Shown here: positions 1-5,777 of the stretch, piece after piece
How positions within the stretch are numbered: position 1 is the first letter of the stretch
Layout of the letters: every line of letters begins with the position of its first letter
Assembly: GCA_964471865.1 (NCBI GenBank)
Contig: CAYYHU010000060.1
Coordinates: 1-7,661 of the forward strand
Reading direction: 5' to 3'
Source: CAYMUC01 sp964471865
GTDB taxonomy: Bacteria > Actinomycetota > Acidimicrobiia > Acidimicrobiales > Ilumatobacteraceae
DNA: 7,661 nt
The notes under the pieces: model-generated
What the model saw: only the letters and a program-made list of their open reading frames with translations
Databases searched by the model: none
Told to the model about the DNA's origin: nothing
Position numbers and translations under genes: made by a program

Positions 1-397
1 CGAACTGACGATCACCGGCACAGTCGCCCAGTTCGGTCGCGGAGCGCTCGCAGATGTGAGCGAGAAGTTGCTCGCCCAGTTCACCAAGAACCTCTCCGCC
101 ATGCTCGCTGAACAAGGAGCGGTGCCCGCGGCTGGCGACACCGCCCCCGAGGAGGTTGCGCCAACCCCGGCTGAGGCGGCATCCCCGTCTGAGACCGAGC
201 CGGCTCCGACTGGTGAGGATGAAACCGGTGCCACGGCCGCCCCGGCCCAAGAGCCCACGGTCCGCAAGATCGACGCGCCGGCGAACGAACCCATCGATCT
301 GCTCGGCACCGCCGGAGCGCCGATGCTCAAGCGGATCGCTCCCGTCGTCGCGGTGGTGCTGGTCCTCGTCCTGTTGCTGCGCCGGCGGCGCCGCTGA
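1..397 (+). CDS. CoxG-like SRPBCC family protein with C-terminal membrane anchor (5'-partial)
   Basis: The gene enters from the left edge and is read from base 2, so only the last 131 residues are present. The first visible residues (ELTITGTVAQFGRGALADVS, then KLLAQFTKNL) match the end of the SRPBCC/CoxG fold: the last strand plus the long C-terminal helix of carbon monoxide dehydrogenase subunit G family proteins. After the fold comes an Ala/Pro/Glu/Thr-rich linker of about 60 residues. Near the C-terminus is a hydrophobic segment (IAPVVAVVLVLVLLL) capped by five or six arginines. I infer a soluble domain on a flexible stalk held to the membrane by a single C-terminal segment. CoxG relatives are tied to CO dehydrogenase maturation and membrane attachment, but many homologues lie away from cox genes, and none of those is visible here. 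DUF501 starts 20 bases downstream. A GTG at 56 could be mistaken for a start, but the frame is open and homologous upstream of it. Confidence 0.85.
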   Translation, partial: ELTITGTVAQFGRGALADVSEKLLAQFTKNLSAMLAEQGAVPAAGDTAPEEVAPTPAEAASPSETEPAPTGEDETGATAAPAQEPTVRKIDAPANEPIDLLGTAGAPMLKRIAPVVAVVLVLVLLLRRRRR

Positions 398-417
398 CCG
401 AGAGGACCAACGACGCG

Positions 418-891
418 ATGGCCACGGCCGTCGACGTGGAGCAGGTCACCGAGCTCCTCGGACGAGCACCGCGAGGTGACTTCGAGGTCGTCGTGCGCGA
501 CGGCGCGGGCTGGCCGGTGGTGCTACGCAACGCTCCCCTGCTCGACGACGGCACCCCCATGCCCACCCGCTACTGGCTGGTGGGCCGACGCGAGGTGGTC
601 GCGGTGAGTCGCCTCGAAGCCGCTGGCGGTGTCGCCGAAGCCGATGCCACCATCGATCCCGAACTCATCGCTCGAGCCCATGAGCGCTACCGCGCGGAAC
701 GCGATGCCGACATGCCTCCCGATCACGACGGACCCCGACCCAGTGGCGGGGTGGGAGGAACCCGCCGTGGCGTCAAATGCCTTCACGCGCACTATGGCTG
801 GTTCCTCGCCGGGGGCGATGATCCGGTGGGGCGCTGGGTCGCTGATCGCCTCGGCGAGAACCCGCACGGTGATCACGAGGTGATGCGGTGA
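418..891 (+). CDS. DUF501 domain-containing protein
   Basis: This 157-residue protein belongs to DUF501, a family common in actinobacteria with no established biochemical role. The family hallmarks are visible: the DDGTPMPTRYWLVG block at residues 43-56, SRLEAAGGV at 64-72, and the C-terminal VKCLHAHYGWFLAGG block at 119-133, followed by DPVGRWVADRL. Cys121, His123 and His125 of KCLHAH could bind a metal, which is inference only. The ATG at 418 has a purine-rich GAGAGGA about 11 bases upstream, a long spacing, but no better start exists. The gene ends inside the GTGA that starts the exopolyphosphatase gene, so the two are probably translationally coupled. In many actinobacteria DUF501 sits between enolase/ftsB-type genes and ppx; here only the ppx side of that arrangement is kept in view. 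Confidence 0.93.
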   Translation: MATAVDVEQVTELLGRAPRGDFEVVVRDGAGWPVVLRNAPLLDDGTPMPTRYWLVGRREVVAVSRLEAAGGVAEADATIDPELIARAHERYRAERDADMPPDHDGPRPSGGVGGTRRGVKCLHAHYGWFLAGGDDPVGRWVADRLGENPHGDHEVMR

Positions 892-1847
892 CATCGGTGG
901 CGGCCATCGATCTCGGATCGAATTCGACGAATCTGTTGATCGTCGATGCCCAAGGGCGTGAACTCGAACGCATCGTGGCCGTCACTCGCCTGAGTGCCGG
1001 TCTCGGACGCACCGCAGCGGGAACCCCTGCCCGCCTCGAGCCCTCCGCACTGGAGCGCACCATCGCCCAACTCACCACGTATCGCGAACGACTCGACCAT
1101 CACGGCGTCGACATCGACTCGGTGAGAGTGGTCACCACCGCCATCGCCCGCGAACTCCACGAGGAGGACCGCGAACGCCTCGCCGAGGCCGTGAACGCCG
1201 TGATCGGAACCCGCCCGGTGGTCCTTTCAGGCAGCGATGAGGGCCGGCTGGCCTTCACCGGAGCCACCTTGGGCCTTCATGGGGCCGTTCCCGCCGCGTC
1301 GCCTCCGTGGCTGGTCGTGGACATCGGCGGTGGATCCACCGAAGTGATGTGGGGACGGGATCATCCCGAGCATGTGATCTCGCTGAACGTCGGCGCAGTA
1401 CGCCTCACCGAGAGCGAACTCCACAGCGATCCGCCGCGACCTGAGGAGCTGTCCAATGCCATCGGCCAGGTCAGCGATCTCCTTGCGGATCATCTCCGGG
1501 ATCTGCCCTCGGATCCAGCGGAGGCGACCATGGTCGGAATCGCCGGAACGATAACCACCGTTGCAGCCGTCGAGATCGGGTTGAGTCGTTTCGAACCCTC
1601 GGTCCTGCACGGCTTCGTCTTGGATCGCCCCGCCGCCGAGGACGTGTTTCGCACGCTCGCCACCGAATCCCTCGCGGACCGGGTCCACAATCCGGGCTTG
1701 CCCCCGGACCGGGCCGACGTGATCGTGGGTGGGTTGTGCATCCTGGTGGCGATCATGCGCACCTTGCAGACACCCGAGTTGGTCGTATCGATCCACAACC
1801 TTCTCGATGGGGTCGTGGACAGCGTGCGCCGAGGCCGTGAGCTCTGA
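888..1847 (+). CDS. Ppx/GppA family exopolyphosphatase
   Basis: A 319-residue single-module Ppx/GppA phosphatase of the ASKHA (actin-like ATPase) fold. Enzymes of this family remove terminal phosphate from polyphosphate and/or convert pppGpp to ppGpp. Visible motifs are the phosphate-1 loop DLGSNSTNLLIVD (residues 8-20), SGSDEGRLAF (114-123), the phosphate-2 loop VVDIGGGSTEVMWG (143-156), and VGIAGTITTVAA (216-227). Glu118 aligns with catalytic Glu121 of E. coli PPX. The preceding Glu is Asp117 here, and the C-terminal signature usually seen as VSExDxLDG is VSIHNLLDG. The length suits the short actinobacterial form without the HD-like C-terminal domain of E. coli PPX. The start is the GTG at 888, which overlaps the DUF501 stop and has GAGG seven bases upstream. 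The gene overlaps the next one by one base (TGATG). Which substrate it prefers cannot be read from sequence. Confidence 0.95.
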   Translation: MTSVAAIDLGSNSTNLLIVDAQGRELERIVAVTRLSAGLGRTAAGTPARLEPSALERTIAQLTTYRERLDHHGVDIDSVRVVTTAIARELHEEDRERLAEAVNAVIGTRPVVLSGSDEGRLAFTGATLGLHGAVPAASPPWLVVDIGGGSTEVMWGRDHPEHVISLNVGAVRLTESELHSDPPRPEELSNAIGQVSDLLADHLRDLPSDPAEATMVGIAGTITTVAAVEIGLSRFEPSVLHGFVLDRPAAEDVFRTLATESLADRVHNPGLPPDRADVIVGGLCILVAIMRTLQTPELVVSIHNLLDGVVDSVRRGREL

Positions 1848-2506
1848 TGGCAGTGGACCATCCTCGGGGCTCTCATCCGTCGCTGTCGGCGTTGCGTTTG
1901 TATGGCCGGCGGATCCTGCTGCGGCCGTTGAACGTGTCGGACTTCGCGGCCTGGAGTGATGTGCGACGGCGCAATCACGACTGGTTGACGCCCTGGGAAC
2001 CGGCGCGACCCATCGGAGCGGTGGACCCGGCGGGATCGCGAGATGCGTTCTCGGCGCGTTGCACCGCCCGCGATCGTGATCGTGCCACGGGAGCCGGGTA
2101 CGCGTTCGGATTGTTCGTCGATGCGGCCTTCGCCGGAGAGGTGAACCTCGCCAACATCCAACGCGGCCCCATCCAAACCGGCACCATCGGCTACTGGATC
2201 GACCGGGACCGTGCCGGTCATGGCTACGTCGCCGAAGGCGTCGTCGTACTGCTGGGATATGCCTTCGACGAACTCCGTCTGCACCGTCTCGAGGTCTGCA
2301 TCGTGCCCCGCAATGCGAATAGTCGCCGGGTGGCGGAGAAGTTGGGCCTGCGCGACGAGGGGGTCGCGGTGCGGATGCTCGAGATCAACGGCACCTGGGA
2401 GGATCACATCCGCTACGCGATCACAGCCGAGGAATGGCAGGAACGTCGCGAGGAGTTGACCGCCGCCTGGTTGCGGCGAGGTGCGATCGGTCAGGCTGGT
2501 TCTTGA
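1847..2506 (+). CDS. GNAT family N-acetyltransferase, RimJ/RimL-like
   Basis: A 219-residue acetyltransferase of the RimJ/RimL group, which transfers acetyl from acetyl-CoA to protein N-termini (ribosomal proteins in E. coli) or other amines. The N-terminal strand reads LRLYGRRILLRPLNVSD (residues 16-32). The acetyl-CoA pyrophosphate loop is GYWIDRDRAGHGYVAEG (115-131). Residues 143-172 carry the family C-terminal half, including LRLHRLEVCIVPRNANSRRV and EKLGLRDEG, followed by INGTWEDHIRYAITAEEW. The Asn/Ser pair of NANS is typical of the family. The ATG at 1847 lies inside the upstream stop (TGATG), and the gene ends in the same way on the DUF2889 start, so it is the third gene of the coupled set. 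The true substrate is unknown; RimJ-like proteins are often annotated as ribosomal protein acetylases without proof. Confidence 0.92.
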   Translation: MAVDHPRGSHPSLSALRLYGRRILLRPLNVSDFAAWSDVRRRNHDWLTPWEPARPIGAVDPAGSRDAFSARCTARDRDRATGAGYAFGLFVDAAFAGEVNLANIQRGPIQTGTIGYWIDRDRAGHGYVAEGVVVLLGYAFDELRLHRLEVCIVPRNANSRRVAEKLGLRDEGVAVRMLEINGTWEDHIRYAITAEEWQERREELTAAWLRRGAIGQAGS

Positions 2507-3000
2507 TGACCCGTCAACCCCTGCACACCCGCGGCTATGGAGTCGAGGCCTTCAAGATCGCCGAGGACACGATGGTGCTACGCGGTGAGGTGCGCGACAC
2601 CAAACCGGCCGGCATGTACATCGAGGGCGATACCGAACCTCTCGACATCCATCACATGGTCGTCGAGTTGACCCTGTCCTATCCCCAACTCGTCATCACC
2701 GCGGCCGAGGTGGTGTTCGAAACNNNNNNNNNNNNNNNNNNNNNNNNNNNNNNNNNNNNNNNNNNNNNNNNNNNNNNNNNNNNNNNNNNNNNNNNNNNNN
2801 NNNNNNNNNNNNNNNNNNNNNNNGAACAACGCGAAGCGATCTACGCCGGCAACATGAACACCTGTCACGTCTGGGATGAACACGGCGAGCAGGTGACGCT
2901 GTTGCGGCGGGGTGAGGAGATGGAAGTGCCGTTATGGATCGAGCGTCGACTCGACGAGTTGGGGCGCCCACCGGATGAATGGTTCCGACGCCGCGGTTGA
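2506..3000 (+). CDS. DUF2889 domain-containing protein, interrupted by an assembly gap
   Basis: The 5' part reads MTRQPLHTRGYGVEAFKI, then a strand-rich region with LRGEVRDTKP and HHMVVELTLSYPQLVITAAE, which matches the start of DUF2889, a family of unknown function. The 3' part (NMNTCHVWDEHGEQVTLL, RRGEEMEVPLWIERRLDEL, PPDEWF) fits the C-terminal end of the same family. Between them lie 100 N, so 34 residues are unknown. The reading frame happens to stay open across the placeholder. From memory of the family, the missing middle (a Cys/His-containing helical part) is usually longer than 34 residues, so the real gap may exceed 100 bases. The start is the ATG at 2506, which overlaps the GNAT stop as TGATG. 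An in-frame ATG at 2434 lies inside the GNAT gene and is not used here. No good Shine-Dalgarno precedes 2506, which fits translational coupling. The gene ends 21 bases from the convergent sulfatase. Confidence 0.8.
   Translation: MTRQPLHTRGYGVEAFKIAEDTMVLRGEVRDTKPAGMYIEGDTEPLDIHHMVVELTLSYPQLVITAAEVVFEXXXXXXXXXXXXXXXXXXXXXXXXXXXXXXXXXXEQREAIYAGNMNTCHVWDEHGEQVTLLRRGEEMEVPLWIERRLDELGRPPDEWFRRRG
2724..2823. other. Assembly gap (100 N)
   Basis: Exactly 100 N interrupt the DUF2889 gene. A run of exactly 100 is the usual placeholder for a scaffold gap of unknown length, so distances across it and the protein length are not reliable. Confidence 0.98.
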
Positions 3001-3021
3001 ACGGCGAGTCCGAAGTGTTGA

Positions 3022-4572
3022 TCAGACCGGAGCTTCGACGCGACCTCGGGGTCGACGCATCGGCGGTTGATGATCCCAGAGATCGGCCACCAGATCTGAC
3101 TTGAGCGCCGCACATGCGGGGTCATCCCACCGGTTGACCTGCTGAAGCGGATCCTCGCCGAGATCGTAGAGTTCGCCTTCGGTGCCGTCATGGGAGGTTC
3201 CCGGCAGATAGACGCTGCACACCCAGTTGTCACGGGTGATGGTGCGCAGATGCACCTCGATGCCGAACAGTTCCGAATCCCATTCGGTGAGCGCCCGTTC
3301 GAAACCGCGGCTCTCGGCATCGGCATCGTCCACGGGGAGCGGCTGACCCTGCATCCACTCGGGAATGGCGAGCCCGGCCACCTGACACAACGTCGGGGCG
3401 ATGTCGACGAGTCCGACAGGTCGCGTCACCGTGGCCGGGGCCGCTCCCCTCGAGGGAGCCGGCCGCCAGATCAGAGGCAGCCGCATGAGACCGTCCACGT
3501 GATACGGACCTTTGAACAATAAACCGAAATCGCCCTGCAGTTCACCGTGGTCGGTGGTGAGGATCACGTCGAGGTCGCCGTCCCAACCTCGGCGGCGCAC
3601 GGTGGCGAGGATCCGCCCGAGCGCCTCGTCGATGAGTTCGATCTCGACCGCGTTACGAGCGTTGACCTCCCGAACCTGATCCGCGGTCATCGTGGCCGGC
3701 ACCCAGTCGAGGGGGGCTTCATAGTTGGACACGACCCGACCCTCGTACCAGTCGCGCCAGTGCCGGGGCTTCGCGTCGAGCAACCGTTCACGCTCGGCCG
3801 CGGTGGTCGGATATCCCGCTGGAAGGGGCACCTCGCGCCAGTCGACGCGATGCATCTCCGAGTTCGGTGGATCCCAGGGATGATGGGGGTCGGGGAAACT
3901 CACCCAGCAGAACCAGTCCTCATCATCGTCGAGGCCGTCCATCCAGGCGATCGTGCGATCGGCTACCCAGTCGGTGTGGTACCACTCGCGAGGAATCGGG
4001 TTGTCGTGAACCTGGGGCGCTCCCGTCTCGCCGCCACCCTCGGCGTTCACCTCGAGCGCACCATCGAGCACCCGGTAGAACATGCCAACGGCCTCGGGAT
4101 GAGTCGAGGCCAACCACCGGGCGTAATGCAACGGGCCCATCGCTCCGTGGGTTGCGGTTTCGAAATGTTCGAACCCGCGATGAGGTCCCGGTCCCTGGGG
4201 ACCGCACAGATCCGCGGTTGCGAAACCGTTCTCGGCGAATCGGGCGAACGGATCGAGGAACGGTTCGAAATGGGGTTTGCCCACGAGAGCCGTGCGGTAG
4301 CCGGCGCTTCGGAGGACCTCGACCACCGAGGGTGCATCGGTGGGTAGGGGTACCCCGTTCATCCAGACGCCATGGGTGGAGGGGTGCTGTCCGGTGATGA
4401 TCGTGGACCGCGACGGCATGCACACCACCGACTGGGGAACCGCCCGTTCATACCGCACGCCATGGGCGGCGAGGCCGTCCACGACCGGGGTGCGTGACAA
4501 CACACCACCGTTGCATCCGAGCGTGTCGTAACGCTGTTGATCGGTGGTCACGAGCAGGATCCGACGACCCAT
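3022..4572 (-). CDS. Type I sulfatase (formylglycine-dependent, arylsulfatase-like)
   Basis: A 516-residue sulfatase of the alkaline phosphatase superfamily; these hydrolyse sulfate esters. Numbered from the ATG at 4572, the N-terminal metal-binding motif is LLVTTDQQRYDTLG (Asp11, Gln12). The activation motif is CMPSRSTIITG with Cys51 as the residue converted to formylglycine, then Pro53 and Arg55. VGKPHF supplies Lys99 and His101, PDPHHPW gives His230/231, TTDHGE gives Asp341/His342, and FKGPYH gives Lys354. All core residues are present, so it should be active once matured. No signal peptide is seen, so it is probably cytoplasmic. The residue after Cys51 is Met, where many sulfatases have Ser, Thr or Ala. 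Maturation needs a formylglycine-generating enzyme, which is not in this window. The ATG at 4572 overlaps the SRPBCC stop (TGATG) behind AAGGGGGAG; an in-frame GTG at 4575 is an alternative start. The substrate is unknown, and phosphonate or phosphodiester esters are possible. Confidence 0.93.
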   Translation of the reverse strand: MGRRILLVTTDQQRYDTLGCNGGVLSRTPVVDGLAAHGVRYERAVPQSVVCMPSRSTIITGQHPSTHGVWMNGVPLPTDAPSVVEVLRSAGYRTALVGKPHFEPFLDPFARFAENGFATADLCGPQGPGPHRGFEHFETATHGAMGPLHYARWLASTHPEAVGMFYRVLDGALEVNAEGGGETGAPQVHDNPIPREWYHTDWVADRTIAWMDGLDDDEDWFCWVSFPDPHHPWDPPNSEMHRVDWREVPLPAGYPTTAAERERLLDAKPRHWRDWYEGRVVSNYEAPLDWVPATMTADQVREVNARNAVEIELIDEALGRILATVRRRGWDGDLDVILTTDHGELQGDFGLLFKGPYHVDGLMRLPLIWRPAPSRGAAPATVTRPVGLVDIAPTLCQVAGLAIPEWMQGQPLPVDDADAESRGFERALTEWDSELFGIEVHLRTITRDNWVCSVYLPGTSHDGTEGELYDLGEDPLQQVNRWDDPACAALKSDLVADLWDHQPPMRRPRGRVEAPV

Positions 4573-4994
4573 CACTCCCCCTTGGTCCCCGCCGCCACCG
4601 AGGGCAGCGGATAGCGGCGTTCGAGTTCGTCGAGCGCACCAGCGGTCCCACCGGCGATCACGAGAGCCATGGTGCGAGGATCGCAGTCGGTGCTGTAGAC
4701 GACGATGCAGGTTCCATCGCCGAGATCGATCGCGTCGATGGTCCCGCGGTGATGGCTGATGATGGGGAGATCCAACCGGTACTGGAAGCGGTGCTGGATC
4801 GAATCCTCGACGAGAATCGTCTCAGGGAAGGTCATCCCACTCCCCACCGTGACATGACGGGTCGAGCCGTCGATGCGCGTCGCGGTCATGCCGGGAAACC
4901 ATTCGTGCAGCCGGGCGGGATCCCCGATGAAGGACCACACCGTCGCGGCGGTGGCTCCCAGACGACGATGATGACGAATCGAACCGAGCGCCAT
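4572..4994 (-). CDS. SRPBCC (START-like / polyketide cyclase-type) family protein
   Basis: A 140-residue protein with the helix-grip SRPBCC fold, which binds small hydrophobic ligands in a deep pocket. The typical opening is ATAATVWSFIGDPARLHEWF (residues 14-33), followed by paired strands (HVTVGSGMTFPETILVED, HRFQYRL) and a long C-terminal helix (GGTAGALDELERRY, 115-128). The reading frame stays open far upstream, to 5345, but that part lies inside tetR in another frame and has no homology. The ATG at 4994 starts 5 bases after the tetR stop and leaves the full domain, so I chose it. The ribosome site is weak, so coupling to tetR translation is likely. The gene overlaps the sulfatase by one base. 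From context I infer a ligand-binding or ligand-modifying partner of the sulfatase; the ligand is unknown. Confidence 0.88.
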   Translation of the reverse strand: MALGSIRHHRRLGATAATVWSFIGDPARLHEWFPGMTATRIDGSTRHVTVGSGMTFPETILVEDSIQHRFQYRLDLPIISHHRGTIDAIDLGDGTCIVVYSTDCDPRTMALVIAGGTAGALDELERRYPLPSVAAGTKGE

Positions 4995-4999
4995 GGGAT

Positions 5000-5602
5000 T
5001 CAGAGCCCTGCGAGCAGTCGGGTGAGCGTGTGGACGAGTACCTGATGGGCAGTGAACGCGGCATCGGCCACCGCCGCGTTGACGAGGGTCTGGGATTCGA
5101 AGGAGCACGCGGCGTCGATCGCCACAAGGGTCATCTGGCGAGTCCGAACGTCGAGTCGGTCGAGTTCGGGAGCGAAGGCGAGCGCCAACTGCTCCCGGGT
5201 GAATCGGCGCCGGCGTGCCAGCACGTCGGCGATGATCGGCTGGAACGGCGCCCGCGCTCGCGCCACGATCGCGATCCCACCGATCACCTGACGTTGGTAG
5301 GTGATGCGATCCGCCACCGCCAGAATTCGTTGAGCCAGGGTCCACTCGGGATCCACCTCGATCACGAAGTCCTCGGCATGACGTTCCGTGAAGCGTTCGA
5401 CTGCCGCCTGAACGAGATCACCGAGATCATCGAAATATCGAAAGATCGATCGTTCCGACACCCCGGCCCGTTCAGCGATCGCGGCCGCTGATGGTGTGAG
5501 CACTCCCGAGGCGAACAGTTCCAAGAGCGCGTCGATGACGGCGTCCCGGTTGGCGATCCGCCGCGCTCGACGACCGTCGAGGGAGGGCACGGCTTCGCTC
5601 AT
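5000..5602 (-). CDS. TetR/AcrR family transcriptional regulator
   Basis: A 200-residue one-domain repressor of the usual TetR size. The DNA-binding part is at residues 11-60: a basic RRARRIANRDAVIDALLELF lead-in helix, then PSAAAIAERAGVSERSIFRYF, the helix-turn-helix and its closing Tyr-Phe. The rest is helical and binds an unknown ligand. The frame is open to an ATG at 5701, with further ATGs at 5638 and 5632. I chose 5602 because a good -10 ends 7 bases before it and because the upstream residues do not resemble TetR N-termini. It is the first gene of an operon with the SRPBCC and sulfatase genes, 5 bases from the former, and an inverted repeat covers its -35. I infer autoregulation and control of the two enzymes by a ligand related to the sulfatase substrate or product. 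Confidence 0.92.
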   Translation of the reverse strand: MSEAVPSLDGRRARRIANRDAVIDALLELFASGVLTPSAAAIAERAGVSERSIFRYFDDLGDLVQAAVERFTERHAEDFVIEVDPEWTLAQRILAVADRITYQRQVIGGIAIVARARAPFQPIIADVLARRRRFTREQLALAFAPELDRLDVRTRQMTLVAIDAACSFESQTLVNAAVADAAFTAHQVLVHTLTRLLAGL

Positions 5603-5609
5603 CGAGGGG

Positions 5610-5638
5610 ACTGTACCCGACTGTGTGACCATTGTCAT
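5610..5638 (-). promoter_or_regulatory. Candidate leaderless promoter of the tetR-SRPBCC-sulfatase operon
   Basis: On the minus strand ATGACA (5638-5633, 5 of 6 matches to TTGACA) is followed after exactly 17 bases by TACAGT (5615-5610, 4 of 6 matches to TATAAT). Seven bases then separate it from the ATG at 5602, so transcription would begin at or next to the start codon. Leaderless mRNAs with this spacing are common in actinobacteria. This is a match by eye and has not been tested. Confidence 0.55.
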
Positions 5639-5649
5639 GATTACTGACA
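5633..5649. promoter_or_regulatory. Candidate TetR operator: TGTCA-N7-TGACA inverted repeat
   Basis: The sequence TGTCATGATTACTGACA has perfect 5-base arms around 7 bases, 17 bp in all, in an AT-richer patch of an otherwise GC-rich region. It overlaps the proposed -35 of tetR and is centred about 39 bases upstream of the tetR start. TetR repressors commonly bind 15-20 bp inverted repeats over their own promoter, so an autorepression site is a fair inference. Weaker outer symmetry (GTGT at 5623, ACAC at 5647) could widen it to 28 bp. Confidence 0.5.
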
Positions 5650-5735
5650 CTTTGGGTTCGGTGGCGCCCCACCCTGGCCGACCGAGGATCTTTCGGTTCA
5701 TGGACTCCCGTCATGGCCGCCAGCAGGCATGGCCC

Positions 5736-5750
5736 GGACCCGACCGGTCC
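5736..5750. repeat. Short inverted repeat GGACC-N5-GGTCC upstream of ribA
   Basis: Perfect 5-base arms around CGACC lie at the place where the ribA -35 would be (about 35 bases before its ATG). It could be an operator, but arms of this length arise by chance in GC-rich DNA. Confidence 0.25.
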
Positions 5751-5758
5751 TGCCTGAC

Positions 5759-5774
5759 CCCCACTAGCGTGGGG
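5759..5774. repeat. Inverted repeat CCCCAC-TAGC-GTGGGG just before ribA
   Basis: Six-base perfect arms with a 4-base centre lie across the proposed ribA -10 and end 3 bases before the ATG. If the transcript is leaderless, the repeat is not transcribed and could only act as a DNA-binding site. If transcription begins further upstream, it would form a hairpin over the ribosome entry region. Which applies is not decidable here. Confidence 0.35.
5765..5770 (+). promoter_or_regulatory. Candidate -10 element of a leaderless ribA promoter
   Basis: TAGCGT fits the TANNNT pattern of actinobacterial -10 elements and ends 7 bases before the ribA ATG at 5778, the same spacing as at tetR. No Shine-Dalgarno sequence precedes this ATG except a GGGG run 4 bases away, which supports a leaderless transcript. 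No convincing -35 was found; CCGACC at 5740-5745 is the best, with a long 19-base spacer. Confidence 0.45.
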
Positions 5775-5777
5775 TCG

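Noticed and set aside
1490..2407. 305-residue minus-strand open frame across ppx and GNAT
   Set aside because: It runs antisense to two clearly homologous genes and shows only Arg/Pro/Thr-rich low-complexity sequence.
2434..2505. In-frame upstream ATG giving a longer DUF2889 protein
   Set aside because: The extra 24 residues lie inside the GNAT gene in another frame and do not resemble the family. The ATG at 2506 forms the same TGATG overlap as other junctions here.
3001..3021. Possible bidirectional terminator between the convergent DUF2889 and sulfatase genes
   Set aside because: I could not find a stable stem followed by a T-run in these 21 bases or right beside them.
3547..4347. 266-residue plus-strand open frame opposite the sulfatase
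   Set aside because: It is a mirror frame of a GC-rich gene with biased third positions. It has no recognisable domain, and the sulfatase motifs on the minus strand are decisive.
4995..5345. N-terminal extension of the SRPBCC reading frame
   Set aside because: It lies within tetR in another frame, is low-complexity Arg/Pro/Gly-rich and adds nothing to a domain already complete from 4994.
5660..5673. Inverted repeat GGTGG-CGCC-CCACC in the divergent region
   Set aside because: The arms are short and purely GC-rich, in a place not matched to either promoter element, so chance is the simplest reading.
5603..5701. Longer TetR N-terminus starting at ATG 5701, 5638 or 5632
   Set aside because: These starts would place the promoter and the palindrome inside the coding region, and the added residues do not look like a TetR lead-in.
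5496..5777. N-terminal extension of the ribA reading frame
   Set aside because: It overlaps tetR antisense and carries no family motif. GTP cyclohydrolase II proteins normally start where the ATG at 5778 begins.
5603..5777. FMN riboswitch upstream of ribA
   Set aside because: The space is small, the conserved FMN-aptamer segments are not visible, and a -10 element sits 7 bases before the start codon.
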